Shown one piece after another: positions 44,661 to 55,840 of a stretch of DNA of 64,000 nt (within the stretch, counting starts at the first letter, position 1; every line of letters starts with the position of its first letter). The translations under genes were made by a program, and so were the position numbers. The stretch comes from Coenobita brevimanus (taxonomy: Eukaryota; Arthropoda; Malacostraca; Decapoda; Coenobitidae). The stretch covers positions 41,823,713-41,887,712 of the forward strand of contig CM064669.1 in NCBI GenBank assembly GCA_032717465.1. The letters run 5' to 3'. A model generated the notes under the pieces. That model worked only from the letters and a program-made list of their open reading frames with translations, had not been told where the DNA came from and made no database searches.

Positions 44661-45046
44661 ACATTTGTTGTTTCGGCTTCAAAGTTCTAAACTGTTTTAC
44701 CCGTTAATTATGACAGTACAAAAGTGGAAATCATGTGCAAGAATTGTCCTGTTATTATAGTCTGCTTTCTTTGTCAGTTTCAAAAGTAACATAAACAAAA
44801 GTAATGTTGTTGACGTTAGTGTTGCAAAGACAAAGTCACTTTTAAAATGGTATTGTGTTTCACTGAGGTGTAATCTGTGTGGTCTATTGTACCAGGTTAA
44901 TGAGGGTCTGGGGGGCAATTGTCTTGTCTTGTGAGGCCACCAGGGGCTGTGTTCACGTGGGATATACAGGCTCCCAACACCTTAGCCTTACAGTCTATTG
45001 TTGCCAGTGCCGCGTTACCTCCTTCATTGCCTGGATGTACCACCGT
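44661..45046. other. Intergenic, no feature recognised
   Basis: No coding region or repeat match found by eye. Confidence 0.4.
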
Positions 45047-45800
45047 CACCCTCATGAAGTAACTGCCTACGTCATATTTTGACCATTTCTGGATTTTTGC
45101 CTAAAACAGTTCATCATGTGAGATACCTTATAGTACAGTTGCCTAAGGCCTTCCCAGGGTGTAAGTTGTATCTTACACCCTGGGAATGACTTTCTGAAAG
45201 GAGTCTTACATCATGAAGAACCCTCCATCCATCCATCCATCATCCAATCCTACATTTCCCCATGAGGAGCGTAGGAGCCCGGGGCTAGGCAGTTGGTCCT
45301 GACATTTAAGATGAGAGTGACCAGCCTCACTCATCCCTGAGTGGTATAACGTGAGCAATAAACCCCAACCATCCCTTGGATATAAACCTTCACTGGCTCA
45401 GTCCGATTGGAGCGCAGTAATTACCCACCAAACCACCAGGCACCAAAATTTGGTTATATGGTTACCACCCAGCGTAGTAAATGGTTTCCTGGTGTACAGG
45501 AAACCATTTGGCTTGTCGCTCAGTGTAGATTTGCCCACAAGCAGAAGGAAGAGGAAAGAATGAAGGAAAGACAGAAGAGGGAGTGTAAAGTCACCCGTAG
45601 GCAGAAGGACGAGGAAAGAACGAAGGAAAGACAGAAGAGAATGGTAGGAAAGAAGGGTGGAAGAGAGGAAGGCAGACACCCGAGAGCAGCACTACATCTA
45701 GTGAGTGGATGGTGAGCGCCCCTACATACCACAAAGAGATTTAGGCAAAAATCCAGAATTGGTGAAAATATGACTTAGGCAGTTATTTTATGAGGGTAAA
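45047..45800. mobile_element. Foldback (long palindrome) element split by an S-family repeat
   Basis: The left arm (45047-45110) contains 'aactgcctacgtcatatttt' and 'tctggatttttgcctaaa'. The right arm (45738-45800) is its inverted counterpart ('tttaggcaaaaatccaga', 'aaaatatgacttaggcagtt'). Inside, 'gttcatcatgtgag' (45110) pairs with 'cttacatcatgaagaac' (ending about 45221). At the centre is a perfect 15-bp hairpin: TTCCCAGGGTGTAAG (45151-45165), loop TTGTAT, CTTACACCCTGGGAA (45172-45186). Removing S copy C (45226-45735) restores one continuous palindrome of about 240 bp. Confidence 0.75.
45226..45735 (-). mobile_element. S-family SINE-like repeat, copy C (near full length)
   Basis: Starts with (CATC)n at the left (its 3' tail) and ends at the right with 'gcagcactacatctagtgag' and 'ccctacataccaca' (its 5' end). 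It contains two polypurine blocks of about 65 bp and the tRNA-like segment near 45390-45450. About 510 bp, inserted in the right arm of a foldback element. Confidence 0.85.
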
Positions 45801-45841
45801 ATGAGTATACTATATTTTTTATTGTGTCTGGTTATCACACT

Positions 45842-45850
45842 GCTGTAGTA

Positions 45851-45889
<39 letters not shown>

Positions 45890-45892
45890 ATA
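45842..45892. repeat. (TAG)n microsatellite
   Basis: About 15 TAG units with interruptions. Confidence 0.97.
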
Positions 45893-46574
45893 GTCACTCA
45901 ACTTTATTTCATAATATACAAAAAATAAACTGTACATTACACAGAAAAGACAGCTGAAATAGTTCGAATAAGTGAATGTACAAAAATGCTTTATTTATTT
46001 ATTTATTTATTTTGAAATCGTTGCACAACCCCATAAAACCAAATTAAAACAATAAAATGATAACAGCCATAAAATTCAATATAAATCATTGAGTCGAATG
46101 CACGAATGTAAATTACATTATACATAAAACAAAAGTTAAAACTACTAACCCTATCTGCTCAGGTTTTAAAGTTTGGCAAAAATTTAAACACATATACATA
46201 TCCTTTCAAATATATACATATACATGTATTCACTTACATACACATGTATACATACATATACCTACACACATACATCACGTAGATACAGATCAGTAATAAA
46301 AAAAATAGGAAAAATACAAGTACAGTGTATGTATGCGGAGAATACATATGTTTAAATACAACTGGGTTCTCAGAAAAAAGATTTTTCCAGGAAACAGCTT
46401 TGAATAAATTGAACACATGGGACATAAAATATTCATCTTTTAAAACTTGGATATTACATATAAAAAGTGGATTATAAGAGTTAAGAATCCTATTCAGTGC
46501 CCTTGCTTCCTCCAGAGCTACATGGTGTTTTAGGAGAAATTGATTTCACTGATTAGCAGCAGTGTGGCTGCAAG
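45893..46574. other. AT-rich intergenic with (TTTA)n and TACA-type words
   Basis: (ATTT)n at 45990-46012. 'catatacatgtatacatac' words at 46190-46280. No gene recognised. Confidence 0.4.
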
Positions 46575-47091
46575 CATGGGTGGGAATTACACACATACTT
46601 GGGAGATGTGGTACTTGCCCGGGCGACCGAAGCCACTCCCAGGTATTCGGGCCCCCTGAGGGGCTGGGGGGGTTTGCGTTGGTTTGGCCCCCATGCTGTC
46701 CTCCTCTTCTCTTCGACAGCCTCTGGGGGTAGACCCACGACGAAGACGCCACCGCTCCAGGTCCAAGTATGTGTAGAGAGCTTATACTACAATCCCAGAC
46801 CGATCATCTTTTCATACTGAACAATCTAGATCAACATACCCATATCGTACACCAAGCCCTCTTCCTCCCATCATCCCCAGACATCACCTTCTGCTCCCCA
46901 GACCTCGCCCCCACTACATCCTGGAGAGTGGTCAAAACCCTAGGTTCTGATCACCTCCCAGTGATCATCACTACCAAAATCAGAATCACCCCAGCTGGCC
47001 ACAGACACACATACACTAATTATAAGAGACCCAACTGGGAGGCTTTTGCTACTGAAACAGAGCAACATTTCGAAACACTAAACAGTACACC

Positions 47092-47300
47092 CATGCAACA
47101 GGTCAACTCTGGAACTGTCTCCCTCTGTCTGTATTTCCTGCTTCCTATGATCTCCAGTCTTTCAGACGCAGTGTGTCCAGGCATCTCGAAATGATCGGAT
47201 CTTGAATTTGGCTTTCTCTTGTATTTTGTTTTTCTCTTGGAAGGAACAATAAATTGCTGGCTCGCGGCCTTTGGTTCCTTCTTCCTCACATAAAACAAAT
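47092..47300 (+). mobile_element. CR1/Jockey-like LINE 3' end inserted within the Jockey/R1-like element
   Basis: From 'caacaggtcaactctggaac' to 'cttcctcacataaaac' it matches 51390-51590 and 20453-20640. Coding similarity to the host element resumes at once on the right (INTAVHTFNTIIQ). It is a 5'-truncated insertion of about 210 bp. Confidence 0.85.
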
Positions 47301-48705
47301 AAAAATCAACACTGCAGTGCACACTTTCAATACAATTATACAAAACGCAGACAAAAGACGCATCCCTAGAGGCAACAGAAAGAGACGCAACCCCAACTTC
47401 ACACCAGAAATTCAAGGCCTCGTCAGACAACGGGACACACTGCGACACTCCCCAACATCCCATACGCAAGACACCGTACTACAAATACAAGAACTCAACA
47501 CTCAAATAAACAATAAAATATCAGAACAGCAAACACTAAACTTGAATAATTATATCCAAACACTTGACCACAAAACTAACACCAGTAAACTCTACAAAAC
47601 ACTAAACAGCATCACACTCTCCAACAGCAACACCACACAATCACACGCTGCCATCACAACAACAGACACCATACCTTCAAACAAACAACAAGCAAACACT
47701 CTCATCAATCACTTTTCACAAGTCAGCCATCTAAACCCCCGTCCCGAAGACAGACGTATCATCCGACGTAAGAGACAGTTCCCCACAGACCCAGACTACG
47801 CACCTTTCACTTACAACCAGACGAAGCACATCATTAGCAACCATAAGCACTCATCTGCCCGTGGACCAGACAACATAAGCAACATTCACCTTAAACACCT
47901 TGGACCACAAGGCATACAAGCACTCACCAACGTATCAAACTACAGCTACTCACACAACATTATACCCAACATCTGGAAGCATGGCATTATCATCACTATC
48001 CCTAAACCCAACAAAGACTCCACGTTGCCTTCCTCACACCGCCCCATCACACTCTGCACACCCTCTAAAGTCACTGAATGACTGGTACTACAACTAGTCA
48101 CATTCCCCTAGCCCAGTCACAACATGCCTTTAGGCCACTACACTCCACAAACACCCTTCTACAGACCTTACACAGAGAGTTTTCGATGACATGAATTCAG
48201 CTAGGCCACCACGCGGAATACTCCTAGTTACACTAGACATCAAGAAAGCTTTTGATGCCATCCCCCACCACAACCTCACAAACAAAATACTCAACACAAA
48301 CATGCGCAATAACACAAAAAGATGGTTGGCAAACTACTTAGCAGGCAGATGTGCACACATAAAATTTGCCGGTCAGTCTTCTAACATCAGAAACTTCACA
48401 AATGGCGTCCCCAAGGATCTGTTTTGTCCCCTACACTCTTTAACCTATACATGCACGACATACCCACACCCCACACACCACAGATACACATAGCTTCCTA
48501 TGCAGATGATATAACACTTACTTGTATGCACCAACACGCAAACACAGCTGCACACATCCTCCAACCTTACCTCAACACACTACACGAATGGTTCACCACA
48601 AACAGCCTCAAAATAGCCCCAGCCAAATCTACAGTGACCCTGCTCACAAACTGGATAGCAGAACACAGTCACATCCCACACCTCACCATAAACAACACTC
48701 CCCTA

Positions 48706-48708
<3 letters not shown>

Positions 48709-48752
<44 letters not shown>
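48709..48752. repeat. (CA)n microsatellite inside LINE coding region
   Basis: CA run of about 43 bp grown within a CAC-rich reading frame (PLPHTHTH). Confidence 0.97.
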
Positions 48753-48756
<4 letters not shown>

Positions 48757-49640
48757 ATCCTTAGTGTAACATACAATACATCAATGTCATTTAACACATC
48801 ACAAACATTAAAAATAAAATAACACCAAGACTCAAAGCCTTAAGGTCCCTTGCCCATACAACATTCGGACACAACAAAGAAGCCACCACCACAGTATACA
48901 AATAATACATACATTCAGTGATGAATTATATAAGCCCTGCCTGAGCTCCTAACCTCACCAAAACACACCACAACACTCTACAGACCATACAGAACAAGGC
49001 CCTAAAAATAATCACAGGTTGCACAGCTACTACACCCACAGACCACCTACATCAAGAAACCAGAGTCCTCAAAATCAAGGATCACCTAGACATGAGAGGC
49101 ACCCAGATTCTTGCTGCAGCCTCCACAAACCCACAACATCCACTACATTACATGGTAGCACATCCATCCACACCAAGGAACATCAAAACAACACCCAGCA
49201 CACGATATCATATACAAATACTGCCACCTCTCCCTCCTTGCCCACCTCAGACCAGCTTCCAGAAGCATATCCACACTTACATCACTCGCCGCTCCATTCA
49301 GTCACTTAAAGACAACACACAGCTGCATGCACGGCCTCCTGACATCCGCCCTTCTGAATCCTATCTCGCTTGAGAGGACAGGGTCCACCTGGCCAGGCTG
49401 AGATGTGGGCACCATCCAGCCCTCTTAAGCTACCAGAAGAGGCTGGGTGACTCCGTCACTGATGCCTGTTCAGGATGTAACACAGCACCCCATACTACTA
49501 AGCACATTATGGAAGACTGCATTGCACACAATCACCTATGCCAGCAACACAACATACACTCTTTGAGAGCTCTCTGGGAAAGCCCGGTCTCGGCCATGGC
49601 CTTACTTACGGACTCGGGGCTGTTCAGCCAGACTGCCTAG

Positions 49641-49775
49641 GGAACAAGTACTACCACTACACACATACGTTTCAGAGTATTATTTTAGGCAACATTAAAT
49701 GTTTTGACGCTAAACCTAAAATCTTCGTTGGAATTTCATAAAACGAAGTCCATATTGAGGGAATAAAAAAGAATT
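49641..49775 (+). other. 3' flank or tail of the Jockey/R1-like element
   Basis: Non-coding AT-rich stretch ending 'ggaataaaaaagaattaac', possibly the 3' UTR of the element at 46575-49640. Confidence 0.4.
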
Positions 49776-50030
49776 AACTATGATGCGCTCAGAGAGCGCA
49801 TATCTCCACCAGTGCCATTGCCATTAAAAAGGATTCGGATCTGGATCCGTTGATATAGGATCCGGATCCGGATCCGCCCCAAAATTTTAACCATTCTTTC
49901 TAGGTCCGTGGCCGACCTTTCCACAAAATTTCATTGAAATTCATTGAGAACTTTTGGAGATATTGTGCGGGATACTCCGGATCCGGATCCATCCCAAAAT
50001 TTAATCATTTCTTCCTGGGCCCATGGCCCT
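49776..50030 (-). mobile_element. C-family dispersed element, copy 2, truncated
   Basis: Reverse orientation: 'gcgcatatctccaccagtgc' at the left (its 3' end), then 'ggatccggatccggatccg' and 'ccacaaaatttcattgaaat'. It stops abruptly at 'cccatggccc', where LINE coding sequence begins. Confidence 0.85.
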
Positions 50031-51600
50031 CCTGTTGTCCTCAAGAACTGTGCTTCTGTGCTTACACCCTGCCTAGGTAAACTCTTTCGCCTTTGTCTTT
50101 CTGCTTGTACCTTTCCTTCTTGCTGTAACTCTGCTTTCATTTAGCCAGTCCCAAAGAAGGGTGACCATTCCCAACCCTCTAACTATCGTCCAATTGCTTT
50201 AACATCCTGTGGCTCAAAAGTTTTCGAGTATATTCTTAACAGAAAAATTTTAAAGCATCTTTCCTATCACAATCTTCTCTCTGATCGTCAGTATGGGTTC
50301 CGTCAGGGACTCTCCACTGGCGATCTTCTCACCTACCATTCAGACTCCTGGTCTTCCTCATTTCGGGACTTTGGCGAAAGCTTTGCCATTGCACTTGACG
50401 TCTCAAAGGCTTTCGATCGAGTCTGGCATAAATCTTTAATTCCCACACTGCCGTCTTACGGTTTCTATCCTTCTATCTGTGCCTTCATCTATAGCTTCCA
50501 TTCTGGTCGTTCTATAGCTGCTGTTGTAGACGGCCATCGTTCTTCTCCAAGACCTATCAACAATGGTGTTCCTCAGGGCTTGTCCTCTCACCAACTCTCT
50601 TCCTTTTATTCATCAATGATCTTCTAAGCTGTACATCTAACCCTATCCACTCGCACACTGATGACTCCACCCTTCACCTTTCCATTCGGTTTCCGCAACG
50701 TCCATCTCAGCAGTTAAATCAAGAAACAAGGGATGAGGCTATGGCACACCTAATGTCTGACTTGGCTTGTATCTCTGACTGGGGTAAAAATAATGCTGTT
50801 GTTTTTAATGCATCAAAGACTCAGTTTTTACACCTATCAACCCGTCATAATCTTCCACAAGAGTACCCACTAATGTTTAATAAAATCCAGCTCAATCCTG
50901 CATCATCCCTGAATATACTTGGGGTTTCATTCACTCAGGACTTATCTTGGAAAGATCATATTGCATCTCTTGTAAAATCTGCGTCCAAGAGATTAGGTGT
51001 GCTAAGCCGACTCCGTGCCTTCTTTACCCCTGCACAGTTGTTGACTTTATACACGGGTTTTATTCGCCCCTGTTTAGAGTACAACCCTCATGTGTAGGGA
51101 GGCTCCCGACATACAGCTTTTCTCGATAGGGTGTAGTCAAAGGCTTTTCGTCTCATCAACCCTCCTCCTCTTACTGGCTCCCTTCAACCTCTGTCTCTTC
51201 ACCGCACTGTTGCCTCTTTATCTCTTTTGTATCCTACTTCAGTGGTCACTGCTCCTCTGAACTGTCTGCTTGCATCCCTCCACCTCTACAATGGGTGCGT
51301 AGCACCCGTCTAGCAACAAACTCTCATTTCTTTTCTGTCCAACTCTCTAATGCACGAGTTAACTGTTACTCCCAGTCCTTCATTTATGCAACAGGTCAAC
51401 TCTGGAACTGTATCCCTCTGTCTGTATTGCCTACTTCCTATGATCTCTAGTCTTTCAAACACTGTATGTCCAGGCATCTCGAAATGAATGGATCTTGAAT
51501 TTGGCTCTCTTTGTATTGTTTTCTTTTTTCTTGGAAGGAACTGTTTTGCGGGCTCAGCCTTTGGTTCCTTCTTCCTCAAATGAAAAAACTACATTCCACC
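50031..51600 (+). pseudogene. CR1/Jockey-like LINE reverse transcriptase, 5'-truncated and broken
   Basis: The frame begins LKNCASVLTPCLGKLFRLCL and passes an in-frame TAG (50142-50144). It continues VPKKGDHSQPSNYRPIALTS, then RQYGFRQGLSTGDLLTYH, motif A ALDVSKAFDRVWHKSL (about 50390-50435) and INNGVPQG (to about 50578). There a frameshift occurs. The next frame reads SPTLFLLFINDLL and HTDDSTLH (about 50660), where the usual A of the (Y/F)ADD box is T. The last open part (50741-51097) is NILGVSFTQDLSWKDHIASL, then ASKRLGVLSRLRAFFTP. A further stop (Trp to stop) precedes the tail. The 3' end (51380-51595) is shared by the copies at 20088 and 47092. The 5' end lies inside a C-family repeat. Confidence 0.88.
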
Positions 51601-51863
51601 AGCTACAATGCTATGGCAAAAGTGTGGAATGTAATAATCGGTATAGGTCTCCATATCTCCTCCCATCCTGGATGCTCTCTTGTTTCTGTGCTTTTTTCAT
51701 ATCCTATCCGTGCACTTTTGCCATACCTACTTTTTAACAATCATTTTAGAAGAAAATTTTTGTTTTCTAGTACTAATAGGTCTCCTCAGTTTGCATTACC
51801 TCTCCATCTAGATTAATACTTGAAGCTGTTATAGATTTATGCATTCTGAATATCACATTTACA
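51601..51863. other. Intergenic, no feature recognised
   Basis: Short stretch without identifiable content. Confidence 0.4.
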
Positions 51864-51998
51864 GTAGTAGTAGTAGTAGTAGTAGTAGTAATAGGAACAG
51901 CAGCAGCAGCAATAGCAGCAGCTTAGTAGTATTGTAGTAGCAACAGCAGCAGCAGTAGTAGTAGTAGTAACAGTAGTAACAGCAGTAGTAATAGTAGT
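51864..51998. repeat. (TAG)n/(CAG)n compound microsatellite
   Basis: Alternating runs of TAG and CAG/CAA triplets over about 135 bp. Confidence 0.95.
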
Positions 51999-52432
51999 AA
52001 TCCCAGGCTCATTTGAATGTAAATTCAGACGATAGTTGCCCTTCTTCTACAATTCACATCCTCCTTTCGGGAGATAGGGAATTAAAGTGGGCATCGATGC
52101 TACCACGTGAAGGCGTCCTTCTTCACATTATCGTAGATTTTTCGGAGAGATGAACTATACTCGCGTTTATACAGCTTGTCTGTAAAAGACGCTTACATTT
52201 TTCCCATCACGTTGGTAATTTTTCCTGATATATTTATATTTCTAAAGTAATTATTATCATTTTTCGAAATGAGGGGTTTTAGGGGGGTTGAACCCTATGC
52301 GGATACTCTGAAGACCCACGGAAATAGAGTATTCAAGAGGACCCAACATGGCTTATAAAAAGACTTCCCCAAGCATGATGCGTTCATTACTGTTAAGAGG
52401 GAAAAACTTATTTTATTTATTTATCATTTATC
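51999..52432. other. Intergenic, no feature recognised
   Basis: No repeat or coding signal seen. (TTTA)n at about 52410-52425. Confidence 0.4.
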
Positions 52433-52855
52433 ATCCAATCCTACATTGCCCCATGAGGAGCGTAGGAGCCCGGGGCTAGGCAAGTTGGTCCAGACACTTA
52501 AGATGAGAGTGACCAGCCTCACTCATCCTTGAGTGGCATTACGTGAGCAATAAACCCCAACCACCCCATGGATATAAGCCTTCACCGGCTCAATCCGATT
52601 GGAGCGCCGAAATTACTCACTAAACAACCAGACGCCAAAATTGGTTATGTGGTTACCATCCAGCGTAGTAAATGGTTTCCTGGTGTACAGGAAACCATTT
52701 GGCTTGTCACTCAGTGTAGAGTCACCCACAGGCAGATAGAAGAGGAAAGAATGAAGGAAAGACAGAAGAGGGTGTGTAAAGTCACCCGCAGACAGAAGAG
52801 GAAAGAATGAAGGAAAGAAAGACAGAAGAAGATGGACGGAAAGAAGAACGTTATT
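52433..52855 (-). mobile_element. S-family SINE-like repeat, copy D
   Basis: 'catccaatcctacattgccc' at the left through 'ggtttcctggtgtacagg' and two polypurine blocks at the right. Lacks the extreme 5' end present in copies C and E. Confidence 0.85.
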
Positions 52856-52909
52856 TTACATGTATGATAATCAGAAACTTATTAAAACGTTCTGTTCTAT
52901 TCCAGTCTA
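52856..52909. other. Short spacer between S copy D and LINE
   Basis: AT-rich; contains the presumed tail of the LINE ('tctattccagtctattg'). Confidence 0.4.
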
Positions 52910-54470
52910 TTGCCAGATGCCTTAATCCAGTAAGGGGTGGCCAGAAACAAATCGCCTCTATGTCGCCCAGCCTCCCGCTTATTCAGTGCCATGCTCCCAG
53001 CTCACACACCCCTTTCTCATATACCTCTCCACTCCATCCCTCCATCTTATCGTTGGCCTCCCTCTTCCTCTCCCCACATCCACCTCACTCACATACACTC
53101 TCCTCGTCAGTCTCTCGCTCTCCATCCTCTCCACATGGCCAAATCACCTCAGCGTATTTCTCCTAACGCTTTCTATCACACCCACATCCACACCACAATG
53201 CTCCTTCACCTCCTCATTTGTCAGTCAGTCACTCCATGTGACTCCACATGCTACTCTCAAATAACTCATTTCCAATACCCTTACTCTTGACTTGTGTTCC
53301 TCCAACAAGGTCCAAGCTTCACTTCCATACGTTTGAGTTGGTATCACAATACTGTCGCGTAGTAGCTTTTCACTTCCATGCTCACTTCCATGCTCACTTC
53401 CCTGTTTCTTATCACTTCTTTCAAAGAACCAGCAACTTTTCTTCCTTGATGTATCCTTTCAAGCACTTCACTCTCTAAACTTCCATCCTTACTCATCACA
53501 CTACCCATGTATTGAAACGCACTCACATTTTCCATTTCCTCCACATCCAACCTCACTGCACATTCAGTGACTTCATTTCTCTCGAAGACCATAACTTTAC
53601 TCTTCCCAACGTTCACCTTTTGATTACGTTTCTTACACACTCTCCCAGACTCATTCACCAAGCCTTGCAGCTCCCCTTCGTCTTCACCTAACAACACAGT
53701 ATCATCAGCAAACAACAGTACAGGGAGTTTCCAAACACTGCCCTCTCTCATTAGGGCCGCTCCAACATCCACTGCCTTACTTTGTATCTCTTTAATGACC
53801 CTATCCATATACAGATTGAACACCCAAGGAGACATGACACATCCCTATTTCAGTCCAACCTTCAAATAGAAAAATTCACTCAGTTCACCATCCACACGCA
53901 CTGCAGCCTTTGCACCCTCATACATACTTTCCATGGCATTCAACAATTTCCTGTTTTCTCCATACATTCTTAATACTTTCCACATTCCTTGTCTGTCCAC
54001 CCTGTCATATGTTTTCTCCAAATCCATGAAGACCGCATACAACTTCTTTCCCTCCTCTAGAAACTTTTCCACTGAAGACCTAAGAATGAATATCTGATCT
54101 ACACAACCTCTTCCCTTCCTAAAACTTCCCTGTTCTTCTCCAACTATTTCCTTTTACTTCCCTAACCCTGTCAATAAGTATCCTACCATAAACTTTTTCT
54201 ATTACACTAGGTAGACAAATGCCCCTATGATTACCACATACTTCTTTTTCCCCATTTCCTTTGTACAGGGGAATAATTACACCTGACTTCCAATCCTCTG
54301 GGACTCTGCCTTCCTCCCAGGCCAATCTGCACATCTTCCACATCCATTCTGCTACTGTCTTTCCCCCGTGCTTCAGTATTTCACCACGCACTCCATCAAT
54401 TCCTGGGTCTTTCTCCATTTTGACTTTCTTGATTGTTTCTTCATTAAATTGTATTTTTTAAATTTTCATT
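52910..54470 (-). pseudogene. RTE-like LINE reverse transcriptase, 5'-truncated and broken
   Basis: Minus strand, in order: KDPGIDGVRGEILKHGGKTV (54360-54415), GRVPEDWKSGVIIPLYKGNG, CGNHRGICLPSVIEKVYGRI. A frameshift near 54140 follows. Then GSFRKGRGCVDQIFILRSSV, motif A KKLYAVFMDLEKTYDRVDR (about 53995-54050), KVGLK-stop-GCVMSPWVFN (TAG at 53842-53844, probably from CAG), and VLLFADDTVLLGEDEGEL (FADD codons at 53701-53712). A thumb region runs to about 53344 and decays downstream. The 3' end at 52910-52942 is the reverse complement of the end at 39566-39598. No endonuclease domain remains. Clade is by motif resemblance only. Confidence 0.88.
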
Positions 54471-55079
54471 TTGAGGTTTAGGAGACATAGAAGTTCATTT
54501 GCACCCTATTAAATATGTTTATCACACTATGTAGAAGACTTAGGTTGCTGAGTTCAAACTAATGTCCCCGAACTTAATGCATGATTTTAGCTACCGTAGC
54601 TGCATTCTGTGGTGGTGTTTTATGCAGTGGAAACACTTGAAGTATGCCGATTTTTAAACTTAGTCTTTCATCCCATTCGCATGAAATATTAGAAATATGC
54701 CTCCCTTGAGGCCGCAGTTCAAGGGAGACTTTGAAGATATCACTCACTATTCATTGTCTATGATTTGGGAATGCTGCACCGTAAATCTTTCAAAGGTGCA
54801 CTAGTATCCATTGTGCACTGCATATGGCCACATGCTGGTCTGATTTATAAAATATTTAATGTAGGGGGCTTACGGTTTGCTCCATTCCCCCCCCCCCCCA
54901 GTGGAGGGCAGCCACTATCATAGCTGATGACCCCTAAACACACTGACCTATTTTGAACTCTGTTATTTATTATATTTGCTAGCTACATGCGGTTTCATTC
55001 AACTGGTGGAGGATCTGTAGTAGTGAAGGGGATAATTGTGGCCATATCCAGCCCTTGCAGTTTGAAAAGTGTGTTCCAA
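54471..55079. other. Intergenic, no feature recognised
   Basis: C run at 54889-54899. No coding signal. Confidence 0.4.
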
Positions 55080-55361
55080 AAAAAAAAAAAAAAAAAAAAT
55101 CTGGTAGCAGCAAAACAAATATCATTAAAGACATTCACGGTCTGAATGAATTTGTATCTTATTGTATGTTTATGGTGCAAATAGGGTCAGATGTTAGAAA
55201 TACCAATATTTAGAAAAATGTGTTATTTGCAAAGTATATATATTTCGAATGACATGGTTCTAGTAAACCTTTTAAGCACAGTCAGACTTCTCTATGAATG
55301 CAGGAGTAAATAAAAGCCAAAGCATTTACCCGCGAGTACGTAGGCTATCGGTCGGTCTCAC

Positions 55362-55393
<32 letters not shown>

Positions 55394-55840
55394 GTAATCC
55401 TCTGGCAGTCAGAGGCATATCATCACAGTTTGGCCAGAACTGAAGAAAAACTAAGGATTTAGCTGTTTACTCCTGCTAAGATAAATATCGCGCTGCCATT
55501 CAGAATCCTGAAGTCAGAGGTATTATGTTGGTGGTTTTACATCGATGAAGGTCATTCGGGTATAAACAAGTCATTCAGGAATTTCTAATAGGAACCCATT
55601 AAATAGCAGTTCTCTTCACTGAGGGTACAGTAGAAAATGGTGAATAATGGCAAGCAAAGTGAAAAAGTTTTCGTATTTTTTTCTTGCAAAATCATCAGGC
55701 AGTCGGAGGTATATCATCACAGCGTCGCCAGAATTATTAGTAAACAAGCACATATCCTGTGATGCTGCCCACAAAGTTTGAATACAACTTCCCCACTTGA
55801 TTTGAGATACTCTGGCAACACACACACGCACACGCACACA
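55080..55840. repeat. Poly-A tracts and a duplicated phrase
   Basis: Poly-A at 55078-55100 and 55362-55390. 'aatcctctggcagtcagagg', then 'catatcatcacag', at 55396 is repeated as 'aatcatcaggcagtcggagg', then 'tatatcatcacag', at 55689. That is a diverged tandem unit of about 290 bp. Confidence 0.55.

Larger units (their letters stand above)
46575..49640 (+). pseudogene. Jockey/R1-like non-LTR retrotransposon, endonuclease-RT, broken
   Basis: The recognisable coding part starts near 46790. The end of an APE-type endonuclease (LGSDHLPVII, about 46940-46970) is followed, after a foreign insertion at 47092-47300, by a linker and the reverse transcriptase: SSARGPDNISNIHLKHLGP (about 47850), WKHGIIITIPKPNKD (near 47975), motif A LDIKKAFDAIPHH (about 48235), and ASYADDITLT with the YADD box at 48499-48510. 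A one-base loss in a C run at about 48408-48411 shifts the frame at the GVPQGS motif. A CA microsatellite (48709-48751) interrupts the thumb. The C terminus keeps LARLRCGHHPALLSYQKRLG and a zinc-knuckle-like C-x2-C-x7-H-x4-C (CSGCNTAPHTTKHIMEDC, about 49467-49520). The GC-rich 46580-46765 may be its 5' part but is not assigned. Needed for target-primed retrotransposition when intact; this copy cannot be. Confidence 0.85.

Noticed and set aside
45151..45186. Perfect hairpin as a transcription terminator
   Set aside because: It is the centre of a longer foldback element; no bacterial gene context and no T run after it.
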